Part shown: one piece after another, positions 50,602 to 63,956 of the stretch | Position numbering within the stretch: the stretch's first letter is position 1 | Layout: every line of letters begins with the position of its first letter | Assembly: GCF_031755915.1 (NCBI RefSeq) | Contig: NC_083382.1 | Location: 5,208,001 to 5,272,000 of the forward strand | Direction: 5' to 3' | Length of the DNA: 64,000 bases | Origin: Ziziphus jujuba | Lineage: Eukaryota; Streptophyta; Magnoliopsida; Rosales; Rhamnaceae | The notes under the pieces: model-generated | The model's input: the letters and a program-made list of their open reading frames with translations, nothing else | What the model was told of the DNA's origin: nothing | The model's database searches: none | Translations under genes and position numbers: made by a program

Positions 50602-53550
50602 TTGTAACATCCCGTTCCAAATTGCATCGGAATCCATACACGTTGATCGAGGTTAACTGTTGATCGTTGATCGAAAGGGGTCAAAAGTTGACTTTTTGAC
50701 TCGGTGGGACTTTCGAGTTGACCAGGGTACCGTGGCGAAGTGTACGATGCCACGAGTTTGTAGACTGGTAGCACGTTGAAAACGGAGCTACGGTTTGAAA
50801 GTTATGGACGAAACAAGTTGCGGTCTAAACTGTCCAAGGGGTGCCGGGGTTGACTTTTTGTTTATGGGGAAATGAGCTTTGACTCGTGCATGGTTGTGAA
50901 GTGCTCGTCGATACGAGTTCACAGACTAGCGGTACGCTCAAAACGGACATCCGGTTAAAAAGTTATGGACGTTTGAAGTTTACCAGATATCATAATATTT
51001 TAATGTTTTTGAGTCGATGAACAGTGAAATGCCACGTGTCAGCTTCTGATTGGTCCACGTGGCATGAACAGTGTCACACAGGGGTTTTTATTTGGTAAAA
51101 ATCTCGGGGAAGAGAGAGAAAGAGAGAGAGGAGAGAGAAAGAGAGAGAGAGAGACCGCCGGCCACCGGGATTTTCCACTGTTCCGGCCGAGTTACTGTGC
51201 ACGCGCCGGCCAGAAAGCTTGCCCTCCTCATTTCCGGCAAAACCTCCAAGTTTCACGGCGAACGGCCGCCGGACGCGCCCGGATAGGACGTCCGAAGATC
51301 GGCGGCGAGTTTTACCCCTCCACCGCCTACCACCGCAAATCGACCCACTTCCAGCCATTTTCCGGCCACACGCGCCGTACACCCTTGATCCTCTCCTCAA
51401 GTCCGGCCGACCCACCAAAAATCACGGCCATCGGACCACCGACGCACCGGGATTGGAGCGTTTTCCGGCTAGGGGCCGGAAAACTTCAAACCGTGATTTC
51501 TCCGCCGTCCGGCCTCCGTTTTGCTCACCGCCGATCCCGTTGGGTTGCTCTCCTCACGATCTACAAGTCTGCAAAATTTCACGACCAACGGCCACCGCAC
51601 GCGCCGCCGCAGGGGACGGTTGCCGGTGACAGCGGCGGCTCGTCGGAAAGTACTGTTCCGGCGAGTACCCGAATTTTCGGCCGGCTCCAGTCCGCAGTGT
51701 TCGACCTCCTGAACCCGAATCCGGCTTCCGTTTCTGCCAATTGTGGAGCCGAAACTTGAAAAGCTTTCCCGCGAGATTCCGACCCCGTCGGGTCCGATCA
51801 CCGGAAAGTAAGACCGAATCCGTGATCTTCATCACGCGAGCTTCGATTCGGTATATAACTCGTAACCCTTAGATATCGTTTGGTGTTCGCTCCCCGGGTA
51901 CCCATTTGGGAATTACCCGAATAAAATATTAATATTTTTGGTTGGTGTACTGTGGTTGTTTAGGTGCACGCGCGAGTAGTGGAGTTGATCCCGAGGAGGA
52001 TCTTAGTTGATTTGCGTGCTCAAGGTGAGTGACCCACCTTCAAAAATTATTTTGGGCAATTAATTATATTTAATTGCTATTTAAATTGGTATTTAAACTA
52101 TGCTCATGTGGTGTGATTTATTTATGAATTTTATTGTGGTTTGATTAATTTATTATGCATGAGCAAGGTGTATTTTGGTAGTATTTGTACGTGGTTTTTA
52201 AAATTGATTTTCCGGGCATAATTGGGTTAATATTTTACGAAAATATTAGTTTAAATTTTATAAATTATGCCCGCGGTATTTTCATGGTTGCATCTCGTAT
52301 TTCGAGGAAACTGTGGTTTGTTGGTTATCAATTGTTTCGTACCGGGTTATTAAATAAAAATATGTGGGATGGTGTTTTGTGAAAATTTGGTATACTTCCC
52401 ACGGTGGTTTTTGGAAAAACGGTACGGTTGGTTGTTAATGGTTATTTTTAAACGCACTCATACAGTATTGGTGTTCTGGTGTATGGTGTATGGACACATG
52501 GTAGCACGCGGTTATTATGTGGTTTAGCGTGCGGTTATTACTTCACCCATGAGTTGCCATTGGACCGTGGGCAGGCAAGGTTATTGTTGCGCACAGCCGC
52601 CCCCCTCCTTGGCCGGGTGATGGTTTTTAGCAGTCGGTACTGTTGGGACGCCGAAGTGACCGTTGCAGCTTTCTCTCTTTAACCCTCCCGCCAGTCGGTG
52701 CTCGGGACGCTGGGTATCGGAGAGCATCACCGGTGTATGGTGTGGTGCGTCGGTGTAAATTGCAAATAGTGTTTTAAACCCCAAAGGTGTTCAGAATTAT
52801 TTATTGTAATTTATTACATTTTAATTATATATTGGGGTATGTTTTTATTTATTTATTGTGTATCAAATGGTTTAATCCCTTGGGTTTTGGGAGGTATGTA
52901 CATTGGGTTTTGCGAAAAGGTTTTAAAAAGGGAACATTTCAAACGGAGCGATTGGTGAGAGTTTTGAGGGAAATTATTATTTTCCAACAGTTATTATTAT
53001 TTATTTATTAATTGTTGGTATGTGTTCTATTCCTTAATTGCTATTACTATTATTTTTATTATCACAAAAGGTGTTCAGTAGTTCGGGTTACTCACTGAGA
53101 TGATTAGCATCCCACACTCTTAAATTCCGTTCCCTTAGGTGCAAGTGGTGGTAGACGTTCTTCCGGAGCGAACCAAGTTTTCCGCTGCTGTTGTGTTTCG
53201 AGAAGTACTTCTGTACTCTTTCATTTCAGTGTATTATTTCTTTCAGCCTTGTTGTATTTCTGTTGTTCAGCACTTCTTAAAGCTCTGTATACTATTGGGA
53301 TACTTCTGTTTTATTTATGCACTAGACTGTTGTTGTTTTTGAGAAGTGCTGAAATTTGTGGAACAATTTGTAGTTTGTGGGAGGAATAAGGGGATATTTT
53401 AGAAGTGTGTTTTCAGTGCAGGTAGTTTGTGGTAAGTAAATCCCTTAGGGAAGGCTCTGCCGGATTTTCCGTTGGAGGGTCCGGTAAGGTTTCCCTGGGA
53501 TCAGGGCTTGTCTAGGGTTCCGGGGAAGGAATTCTGGACGGATCCTGACA
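50602..53550 (+). mobile_element. Solo LTR, copy 7
   Basis: Starts TGTAACATCCCGTTCC, ends GGACGGATCCTGACA, 2949 bp. 4-bp duplication TTAT (50598-50601 and 53551-53554). Subfamily A (GGTGGTAGACGTTCTTCCGG near 53145). GA tract 51108-51153, then GC-rich block to about 51800. The frame at 51064-51759 is in this block and is not a gene. Confidence 0.9.
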
Positions 53551-53554
53551 TTAT

Positions 53555-53666
53555 AATATAATTATTATATATATTGTTGTATATTTTAATAAATAATATA
53601 GAACAAATTTTTTTAGGAAATATAATTCGATTTTTTTTAATTCTATATTTACTGTAATTTATTAGT

Positions 53667-53725
<59 letters not shown>

Positions 53726-56252
53726 AATTTTTCTAAAATAGTATCAATCGACTATTCTTTCTATTTTACCAAAAAAGTAAATTTCTTATTTCTTATACTT
53801 TTATTAAATCTTTAAAAGTTAAAAAGAAATAGTTTTAGCTTGGTTAATATTTTATATAAGAAAAAGAAAAATTAAATTTACTCATCTTTTATATAAATTG
53901 TTTAATCTTTCTGATATACTGTATATAATTTACACAATTTAATTTAAAAAGCTTATACAGAACGTAATCTTATTACTTATTTTTTTTTTCTTCTCATGTT
54001 TCCTGTTACTTCTTATTTATTTAATTATTTTACATTGTTATTCACATAATAAATATATAAATATTTTTGTTGTCTATGAATTCTGATTGTAGTTATCAAT
54101 TTTCAAATTATACCATTGTTTATCATATAAATATAAATCACATATTTGTTTTATTGTGCATTCTCTAATTTACTTTAAAAACTTAATTAGAATTTGTCAA
54201 TTGCATAATTCATTAGAAGTAAATATATATATATATATATATATATTATCAAAATTTACTTCAAAATGTTAAAAAAACATATATTTAAAATAAAAATAAA
54301 ATTTAATTTTAAAAAATTATTAATTGTATCTGATAAATGCCTTATAACAAATTTTGCCTAGGGCCTCACTAAGAAAACTATAATAATTTAGTAGACAATA
54401 TGACTTTTACCATACAAATTTTGACTTCACAATAACCATAAAGTTCAATAAGATATTCAAGATAAAACTTGTGATATATTAGAATATTACTATTTATTAT
54501 CATTAGTAATAATTATTATTTTATATGATAAATTTTAATTATCAATATTTAATTTTATTCTAAAATTTTAAAAATAATTTTTTTAATGGTAACTATTTAA
54601 ATTATTATTTGACATATAAATTTTATCTGTGATTATTCATCAATAATGACAAATAGCAAATATATTATTTATGCTAATACTTTGGGTTTAAATTATAAAA
54701 AGCATGTTAAAGTTATTTTTGAATGTAAGGCTTTTAATGTCCTTTTAGCTTGTTATATTGAAGCGAGAAAATTTTTGGGACCAAAATTAACCGGTCGAAT
54801 ATAGGAATATTTCTAAAATGTTTCAAACCTCGTTATATAATTTGAAAAAAAAGATAAATATGAAAGAGTATATATGATTAATGAGACTGGCCTTTATTCT
54901 TTTCAAACAACTTCAAATCAATCGCTTCAAAAGAGGCCCTTCTCATCATTTCCTTCCTACTCTCTCATTTTCTATTCTCTTTTTATTGAAGATATATATG
55001 TTAACAACCCTTGAAATCCAGCCAAAATATATTAATAGATTTGACAAAAAGCTGAGAAACAGAAATTCTAATTGGATTAAAAAAAAAGCTAACATTTCTT
55101 AATCAAACAGTAAGAATTTTGAAGGTTGCAAAATTTAGAAGGCCCTGTTCTGAGAAGAAGACGGTAGGTTGGTTGCTTTCTTTGGATCTTATACTTCAAC
55201 CACGAACTTAACTCTATACTAAATCAAGAGCACCAAATCCCAATTCTGTGGAATTCCATATACATACATCCAAGTTGATCTACCAGAGAAGAACTGAGAA
55301 CACAAAAGGAAAAAAACCTCCACCCGACTTGAAAATTCTCATTTACTAGTTTATAATATATTGAGAAATTACAATTTAATTTAAAATGTTGGTTATAAAC
55401 CAATAAATCTGTCATAAAATTATATTTTATTTCATGGATATTTTTATACGGAATAATTATGATTTTAGAATATACAAAAAAGTTTGAAAAATCGTAAGTT
55501 ACCGTTTAATTGATACATTAAGAAGTATTTTATTGTATTTTGCTCTGCGTATAATATATAGTTAATTTTCATTTATACTCTGCCATTGTATTACAATTGT
55601 TATAGGCTTATTGAGAGGTAAAATTCATTATGTTCCTCTAGCTATGTGTTAATTTTCATTTATAAAATTCTTGTATATATTGTTGAAGTTCTTTAAAAAA
55701 AAAAAATTCTGATTTTAAACTTTTACTAAATACCAATAGTATTTATAATTTTTTTTGATAAAAATTTAAAATAATTAAATTTAATATATGTTTTCAAAAT
55801 CTTTATGAATATTATAGATTTTTTAATCAAATTATAAATAAATTTATAGGTATATTTTGATTAAAACTTTAGAAAAATATCATAAATTTTCATAAATATT
55901 ATAAAAATTATATTTTATTTTTATTTGAAAACTAAATTTCTTTTTCATATGCTAAAAATATAGAAACTTCATGGAAATTTCGAGGAGACTTTGATTAAAC
56001 CCTGTCTATAGGTTACCAAACTTTGGGCCCCTTTAAAAATAGAAAGTTGTCCTTGGAAAAAGAAAATCTTTAATGGAATTTTATATGCCAGAAGAGTGCG
56101 TCAAATGATGTCCACATGTTTTTATTTTATTAGTTTCATTTATGTATTTAAGAGGAGGCCCAATTTTATGATGTCGTATTCAAAGTTTAGGTCATAGTCA
56201 TAACAACCGAAGTGAAATAATGTTCATAGACTTATTTCATGCACCATGCAAT
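53555..56252. repeat. AT-rich spacer containing the first copy of a segmental duplication
   Basis: About 54415-55310 matches 58265-58990 (for example ATAACCATAAAGTTCAAT, ATTATAAAAAGCAT, GTGGAATTCCATATACATAC). The first copy lacks the SINA-like exon that follows the second. (TA)n at 53679-53711. No intact gene. Confidence 0.6.
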
Positions 56253-57542
56253 GGAAATTGTTTTATTAAATGTGATATATCTAGAGCTAAAGTAATAATA
56301 TGTTGAGGTGTTTAATAAGTGACATGTGAAATGATAGACATCATATAAATTAAAGGGAATGTATTAAATTTTGAGTTTGATAGATTTAAATTGAATTATA
56401 AATTTTAAAAAATTTGACAGATTGTTATGAAATTCTATGATTTCATAAAAAATTTATAAGAATTCAATGAAATCTTTTAAGTTAAATTTCGATTTTATAT
56501 TGATAATTTTCTTTACAATTTTATTTTTAAAATCTTTTAAAATCTATTAAAATTTATCAATTTTTTAAAATTAATAATTTTTTGAATATGTGTACATTTT
56601 AAAAGAATTTTACAAAATGTTAATTGAATACATCTGAAATTTAATGAAATTTTTTAAAATCTAAATTGAATATTTTTATATTTTCAAATATTTTAAAAAT
56701 CTTTTAAATCCTAAATTGAATGTGACTTTAATAATTTAATACTAAAGTCCTAATTTTACACTTGATAACTTTTAAAGATAAGAATTAGATTATCTATTAA
56801 AAAAAAAAAAAAAGTGGAATGACAATCTAGGAGTGGCCCCCTTGAAAATACAAAGTTGTCCCTTTTTTTTGTTTGGTAAATAAATACAAAGTTGCATGGA
56901 AATCGTTTTATTAAATGTGATATATCTATAGCTAAAGTAATAATATGTTTAGGTGTTTAATAAGTGACATGTGAAATGATAGACATCATATAAATTAAAG
57001 GGAATGTATTAAATTTTGAGTTTAATAGATTTAAATTGAATTATAAATTTTAAAAAATTTGACAGATTGTTATGAAATTCTATGATTCCATAAAAAATTT
57101 ATAAGAATTCAATGAAATCTTTTAAGTTAAGTTTCGATTTTATATTGATAATTTTCTTTACAATTTTATTTTTAAAATCTTTTAAAATATATTAAAATTT
57201 ATCAATTTTTTAAAATTAATGATTTTTTGAATATGTATATATTTTAAAAGAATTTTACAAAATGTTAATTGAATACATCTGAAATTTAATGGAATCTTTT
57301 AAAATCTAAATTAAATACTTTTATATTTTCAAACATTTTAAAAATCTTTTAAATCCTAAATTGAATGTGTCTTTAATAATTTAATACTAAAGTCCTAATT
57401 TTACACTCGATAACTTTTAAAGATAAGAATTAGATTATCTATTAAAAAAAAAAAAAAGAGTGAAATGACAATCTAGGAGTGGCCCCCTTGAAAATACAAA
57501 GTTGTCCCTTTTTTTTGTTTGGTAAATAAATACAAAGTTGTC
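56253..57542. repeat. 645-bp tandem duplication
   Basis: Unit 1 is 56253-56897 and unit 2 is 56898-57542, both from GGAAAT.GTTTTATTAAATG to TTGGTAAATAAATACAAAGTTG and nearly identical throughout. Partial older relatives of the unit end (CAAAGTTGTCC, then GTCAAA.GATGTCCACA) recur near 56030-56120, 57530-57606 and 57885-58015. AT-rich and noncoding. Confidence 0.85.
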
Positions 57543-59169
57543 CCTAAAAAACAGTGCTTTATTGAAATTTTATGGGGCAAGAGAGTCGGTCAAACGATGT
57601 CCACAAAATTTTACTTTTTTTATTTTATTTAAGAACAATTTTATATTAATCCAATTAATGGGTAGGGTGCGAACTAAATTAATAATTTTAATATTGAAAT
57701 TCTAATTTGATAAGTGATAATTTTTACCATCATTTATTATATTATTAAATATCTCATATAAGATGAGAATTGGGTTTCAATAATCCAAAGCTGTCTATAG
57801 GTACATAAGAATGTGGAATGGCAATCTATATGTATATAAAAAGCGGAATGGCAATTAAGTAGCCAAATTTTCGGGCCTCCTTGAAAATACAAAGTTGTCC
57901 CCCTTTTTGTTTTTCAAATTTTTTTTGTTTGGTAAATAAATGCAAAGTTGTCCTTGCAAAACAGAGCTTTAATGAAATTTAATACGGTAGGAGAGTGGGT
58001 CAAATGATGTCCACAGATTTTTTCTTTATTTAGGAACGGTTTTATATTCTCCCAATTAATTCAAATTTGTCCTTTCATGTACATGTAATAATTAAAATTA
58101 TCAGCATAGAAAAGAGGGCAAAATAGTTTGCACAGAGCAGTTGCAACACAGAATTGGATGGCTATGTAAACCTCTTAAAAGATCTTTTATAAGTTGTCCA
58201 TAACTACACTGACACAAATTAGAGGAGCCAGTTATGTAACATCATCTCTAGCTTCCATCTCAAGGCTAAAATTGACTTCATAATAACCATAAAGTTCAAT
58301 CAGATATTCAAGATAATACTTGTCACATATTGTTTGTGCCAATGTTTTGGATCTGAATTATAAAAAGCATATATTAAAGTTGTTTTTAAATTTGAAGAAT
58401 ATTAATGTCTTTTAACCCTATCATATAGAAGAGAAAATATTAATGTCTTTTAACCCTATCATATAGAAGTGAAATTTTTTTTTTGGGATCAAAATCATGT
58501 GTAGAGTGTATTTTAAAAATATTAGAAATCTCATGATATAATTTGGTGTAGATGTAAACTTAATTCCAAATAGAAGTAGACCTTAGAGGTTTAAATTATA
58601 TTAATCCTTAATTTATCTTTTGACGAACAACTTGGAAATCAATCATTTCAGCAGAAACCCTTTCATTTCCTTCCTATTTACTCACTTTCTTTTCTCTTTT
58701 TGTTGAAGCTATATGCTTTAACAACCTTCGAAATCCAACCAAAACAGATTGATGGATTTGACAAAAAACTGAGAAACAAAATTCTATTGGATAAAAAAAA
58801 CAAAATAAGAGAAACACTAATATTTCTTAATCAAACAGGGAGAAATTTGAAGGTAACTAAAATTTAGAAGGCCCTATATCAATCTAAGAAGGTGAGGATA
58901 GGGTGGTTGCTTTCTATACTAAATCAAGAACGCCAAATCCCAGTTGTATGGAATTCCATATACATACCCAAGTTGAGTTACTGAAATTATTATTTCTTCT
59001 CTTTTCTGGGAAAAAAAGGACAAGCCCTTTGGTATAAAGTGAACGAAGACATAAAAAAAAAAATTAAAAAAGAAAGAAAGAAAGAAAAAGAAAAAGACAA
59101 TATGAAATTAATCTTTCTTTGAAATTTGGAACAAAATAATGGAATGAGTATATATGTGTTTAAGAGTGT
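57543..59169. repeat. Spacer with the second segmental-duplication copy
   Basis: 58265-58990 is the counterpart of 54415-55310. A 40-bp tandem repeat (AATATTAATGTCTTTTAACC) lies at about 58396-58470. No gene. Duplicated sequence ends shortly before the SINA-like remnant. Confidence 0.55.
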
Positions 59170-59535
59170 CCTGCGACGCAAGACACAGAGGACCTTCTCT
59201 GCATCTGCATCTACCTCTGCCTCTAACGAAGTCGGAATTACCATTGGAGAAAATCAAGTATCTCAACCCTTACCTGAAACTGTTGACGAGCACGAAGAGA
59301 TGGGTATGGTGAAGAAGAGGAAGAAGAACGAGACCCAGAAGAGGAAATTGAAGAGACTGATCAACAACCCAGATCTGCCTCAATCAGAGTCGTTACCCGG
59401 CCCAGTTCTTCATCTAACTCCAATGGATTATCTTCAGCTGGTAACCAGGACGCCTCCATTTCCATAACCTTGACTGACCCAGATGTCCTTCATTGCTCTA
59501 TTTGATATGAGCCATTGACGATTCCCGTCTTCCAG
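59170..59535 (+). pseudogene. Broken copy of SINA-like E3 ligase exon 1
   Basis: Aligns with exon 1 of the gene at 39281 from its Arg-rich start (CTGCGACGCAAG) to the donor after PVFQ (59535), and with the first ~110 bp of intron 1 (TTGATTGATTTTCGATT) up to 59645. The original ATG region is missing, the acidic-run segment is shortened with frame changes, and the second RING cysteine codon (TGC, C144 of the intact gene) is TGA. Intron 1 is then interrupted by the copia element. Intron retention shows it arose by DNA duplication, not by retroposition. Exon 2 may lie beyond the window. Confidence 0.85.
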
Positions 59536-59645
59536 GTTCCTTATTCTCCTCAAAGTTTTTATTTTATTTTATTTTTGGTCCTAGATTTTTGAAATTTTAT
59601 GGGCATTTTTTGATTGATTTTCGATTTTCATTTCTTGTTCCTATG

Positions 59646-59959
59646 TGTTAGAGTTAGTGACCCGAATTCTTGTTGACCCGACCCGAAAAGCTCGCGGTGC
59701 GACCCATTTGGTGAAACTAATTTTGGAGAAAAATTTAGGGCTCTGTGGTGGAAGCAGAGGTCTCGGGCCGATAGGCCCGAGACCGTTGGGGTTTTTAGGG
59801 TATCTCGAAATTTGGCTCACCTTGTACAAATCTTTCGATATTGGATTTGCTTCTCCCTGCCCGTGGTTTTTCCCGTCAAGGGTTTCCACGTAAATTGTGT
59901 GTTTGTTCTTAGTTTTCTTTGTTTCCGTTGCTATTTGTTTTTCTCCCAATTCCGTAACA
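59646..59959 (+). repeat. 5' LTR of the copia element
   Basis: 314 bp, TG..CA bounded. A TATA-like element is not obvious. It is followed by AG and the iMet-type primer site. The counterpart LTR lies beyond 64000, so insertion age cannot be judged here. Confidence 0.9.
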
Positions 59960-60012
59960 AGTGGTATCAGAGCTTCGTCGATCTATTTGGGAATTTTTTT
60001 TTTCTTTCGATC

Positions 60013-63000
60013 ATGGCAACAAAGTTCGACATTGAGAAATTTGAGCGCAACATGAGTTTCTCCATGTGGCAAGTCAAGATGAAGGCGATTTTGACACAGA
60101 ACGGTTTACACAAGGCGTTGGTTGGCAAGGAGCAGATGCCGTCTTCGTAAGATGCCGAAAAGAAAGCCGAGGTTGATGAGCGTGCCCTATCCACCATTCA
60201 GCTATGCTTGTCCAATGAAGTTTTGAGGGAGGTCCTTGATCAGAAGACAACAAAGGACTTATGGGACAAGTTGGAATCTTTGTACATCACAAAGAATCTC
60301 ACAACGAAATTGATTGCGAAGCACCGTCTATACACCCTTTCTATGGCTGAAGGTACATCTATTAAAACACACATAGATGACTTTTCTACTATTTTGTTGG
60401 ATCTGGCTAACATGGACATTAAATATGATGATGAAGACCAGGCCCTAATGCTACTGCGTTCCTTACCTCCATCGTATAAAAATTTTAGGGAGACTTTGAT
60501 TTACAGTAATAAAACCCTAAAATTAGAGGACGTGAAAGCTTCTTTATATTCTAAGGAGTTGTTTGATAAGGAGTTGACCAGCAGTTCGGATAACAATAAT
60601 TTTGGGAGTTCCGGAGGAGAGGGTTTGATTGTTAGAGGTAGAACATCATCTAGAGATCAAAATAACAATGGTGGTAGTCGGCCAAGATCGAAGTCAAGGT
60701 TCAGAAACCTTATTTGTCACTACTGTAAGAAAAAGGGGCACATCAAAACTGAATGTCGTAAGCTTCAGAATAAAAATAATGAAAAGAGTAAGGAACATGC
60801 CGAAGCCAGTGTCGCACATGAGGAAATTGAAGATGGAGATGTTTATTCAGTGACTGAGGATAGTTCGGGCAAGCAGGGATGGATTTTGGATTCAACCTGT
60901 TCGTTTCACATCTGTCTCCATAGGGATTGGTTCTCTTCTTATGTTCCGGTGGATAAAGGTGTTGTACTGATGGGAGATGATCATCCTTGCTGTGTCATCA
61001 GCATTGGAACTGTAAGGGTGAAGATGCATGATGGAATTATCAGAACACTATCTGAGGTACGTCACATTCCAGATATGTCTAAAAATTTAATTTCTTTATC
61101 TGCTTTGGACAAGTCTGGTTGTTCTTTTTCTGGTGGAGGTGGAGTTTTGAGGGTTCTGAAGGGTGCTTTGGTGGTGATGAAAGCTAGCCTGGTTGGTACA
61201 TTATACAGGCTACAGGGTTCTGTGGTAATGGGGTCGGCTGCTGTTTCAGTGTCCATGTCAGATTCGGATGTTACTCGTTTGTGGCATATGAGATTGGGCC
61301 ATATGAGTGAGAAAGGTTTGGCGATGTTGAGCAAACGGAGTTTGCTTGGTGATCAGAGTATCTCGAAGTTGGAGTTTTGTGAACATTGTGTGTTTGGGAA
61401 GCAGAAGAGAGTTAGCTTCAGTACTGGAATTCACAAAACCAAAGGTACTCTAGACTACATTCATTCAGATCTTTGGGGACCCGCACGTACTGTTTCTAAG
61501 GGTGGTGGCAGATATATGTTGACCTTCATTAATGATTTCTCCAGGAAGGTCTGGGTATATTTTTTGAAGCACAAGAATGACGTATTTGCTATCTTCAAGC
61601 AATGGAAAGCTTTGGTAGAGAAGCAGACGGAAAGAAGGGTGAAGCGCCTTCGTACAGATAATGGATTGGAGTTCTGTGATGGTGTTTTCAATGAGTTTTG
61701 TAGAAACGAAGGGATTGTTAGACATCTCACAGTTAGAGAAACTCCGCAGCAAAATGGTGTGGCTGAGCGGATGAACAGAACTCTTATGGAGAAAGTCCGA
61801 TGCATGCTGTCGAATTCTGGGTTAGCACAGGAATTTTGGGCAGAAGCAGCTGCTACAGCTTGCTACTTGGTGAATCGTTCTCCATCGGCAGCAATCGATT
61901 GCAAGACTCCTGAAGAGGTATGGTCTGGAAAACCTACTAATTATTTAGATTTGAAGGTGTTTGGATGCCCTGCCTATGTTCATGTTAATGATGGTAAGCT
62001 TGAGCCTAGATCGAAGAAGGGCATATTTCTTGGTTACCCGCAGGGTGTAAAAGGATATAGAGTTTGGCTTCCTGATCCAAAGTCATTTAAGGTTGTGATT
62101 AGCAGGGATGTTGTGTTTGATGAGATGGCAATGCTGCATCCGAAAAAGGAGCTCGTTGTTTCAGACAGTATGCCAAAGCAGGTGGAGTTTAGGGTGGAGG
62201 AAGTAAGTACTTCACAGAATGGTTCAGTTTCAGGCCCATTTGAGACACCCACTCATGTGGAAGAAGAGAGAATTGAGGAGGTGCAGGAGCATTCGATTGC
62301 CAAGGATAGACCTCGTAGGGAGATCAAAAAGCCCCTAGTTTAGCTGACTATGTCACTTTTGCTTGTGTTGCAGCACAGGAGATCGAGAGTCCCAGTGATC
62401 CCTGCAACTATTATGAAGCCATTTCATGTGAGGATTCTGCAAAGTGGTTAATTGCTATGCAGGAAGAGGTGGAGTCGCTTCATAAGAACCACACTTGGGA
62501 GTTGGCATTACCTCCAGAGGGTAAGAAGATTGTGGGATGCAAGTGGGTCTACAAAAAGAAAGAAGGCATTCCTGGTGTTGCAGATGCGAGGTACAAAGCA
62601 CGTCTAGTAGCAAAGGGGTATTCACAGGTACAGGGAGTTGATTTTAATGATATATTTTCCCCTGTCATTAAACATACTTCTATTCGTGCTTTGTTAGCGC
62701 TAGTTGCTATGCATGATTTAGAGTTGGAGCAACTAGATGTGAAGACCGCTTTCTTGCATGGTGAGCTTGAGGAGACAATTTATATGCAGCAACCCGAAGG
62801 TTTCGAGGTTGAAGGAAAAGAGGATCATGTGTGTTTGTTGAAAAGGTCCTTGTATGGTTTGAAGCAATCCCCTCGTCAGTGGTACAAGCAGTTTGATGGG
62901 TTTATGGTTAGCCATGGCTATTCTAGAAGCCAATATGATAGCTGTGTGTATTTTAGGAAGTTGGAAGATGGCTCATTTATCTATTTGTTGCTTTATGTTG

Positions 63001-63956
63001 ATGATATGCTGATAGTGGCCAAGAAGAAATCCGATATCAACAGATTGAAAGCAGAATTGAGTGGTGAATTTGAGATGAAAGATTTGGGAGCGGCAAAGAA
63101 GATTCTTGGTATGGAGATTGAGAGAGATAGATCTGCAGGTAAATTTTTCTTAACTCAAAGATCTTTTGTTGAGAAAGTTCTGGAGCGTTTTGGAATGAAG
63201 AACGCTAAACCTGTAAGTACTCCATTAGCTACTCATTTTAGATTGTCTGCTGATATGTCACCAGAGTCGGATAGAGATATTGAGTATATGTCACATGTTC
63301 CTTATTCTAGTGCTGTTGGTAGTTTGATGTATGCTATGGTGTGTACCCGTCCTGACATTGCACATGCTGTTAGTGTTGTGAGCCAGTATATGGCTAATCC
63401 TGGCAAACAACACTGGCAAGCTGTCAAGTGGATTCTAAGGTACTTGAGAGGCACTACTAACACTTGTTTAGAGTTTGGTGGAAGTAAGGAAGGTGTAAAT
63501 GGATATGTTGATGCAGATTTTGCTGGGGACCTTGATAGAAGGAGGTCCACTACTGGTTATGTATTTACTCTTGGAGATACTTCTATCAGTTGGAAGTCTG
63601 TTTTGCAAGCAACAGTTGCACTATTAACTACAGAAGCTGAATATATGGCTATAGCTGAAGCGGTGAAAGAAGCTATTTGGTTAAGGGCGTTGATAGGTGA
63701 GTTGAGCTCTGAGCAGGAGAGTACGGTCATCAATTGTGATAGTCAGAGTGCTATCTATCTCACTAAGGATCAGATGTTTCACGAGAGGACAAAACATATA
63801 GATGTTCGGTATCATTTTATACGTGATGTTATTGCTCGTGGAGATATTGTTGTCAGCAAGGTGAGTACTCATGATAATCCTGCTGACATGATGACCAAGG
63901 CACTTCCAGTAGCCAAGTTTGAGCATTGCTTGGACTTGGTTGGTGTTTGTTGTTGA
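60013..63956 (+). pseudogene. Copia gag-pol polyprotein gene, interrupted
   Basis: Starts at ATG 60013. A TAA at 60148-60150 stops Gag after about 45 codons; the frame then stays open from 60151 to a TAG at 62341-62343. A one-base loss in the C run at 62331-62335 causes that stop, and the frame resumes to TGA 63954-63956. Domains: Gag; CCHC zinc knuckle 60715-60756; protease active site near 60889 reading DST where DT/SA or G is usual; integrase HHCC 61285-61389 and DDE acidic residues at 61468, 61657 and 61765; reverse transcriptase with YVDDM at 62994-63008; RNase H to the end. Otherwise well conserved, so probably young. The two disruptions could be real or assembly errors; as read, the copy cannot make a full polyprotein. 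Confidence 0.9.

Noticed and set aside
51064..51759. 231-codon frame
   Set aside because: Same GC-rich LTR block, in copy 7; not conserved as a frame between copies.
49808..54370. Single large transposon bounded by GGCGCGGAGCC and GCCTAGGGCCTC
   Set aside because: The two motifs are not inverted repeats of each other, and a complete solo LTR with its own duplication lies between them; no transposase seen.
59641..59949. 100-codon frames on both strands around 59.7-59.9 kb
   Set aside because: They lie within the copia 5' LTR.
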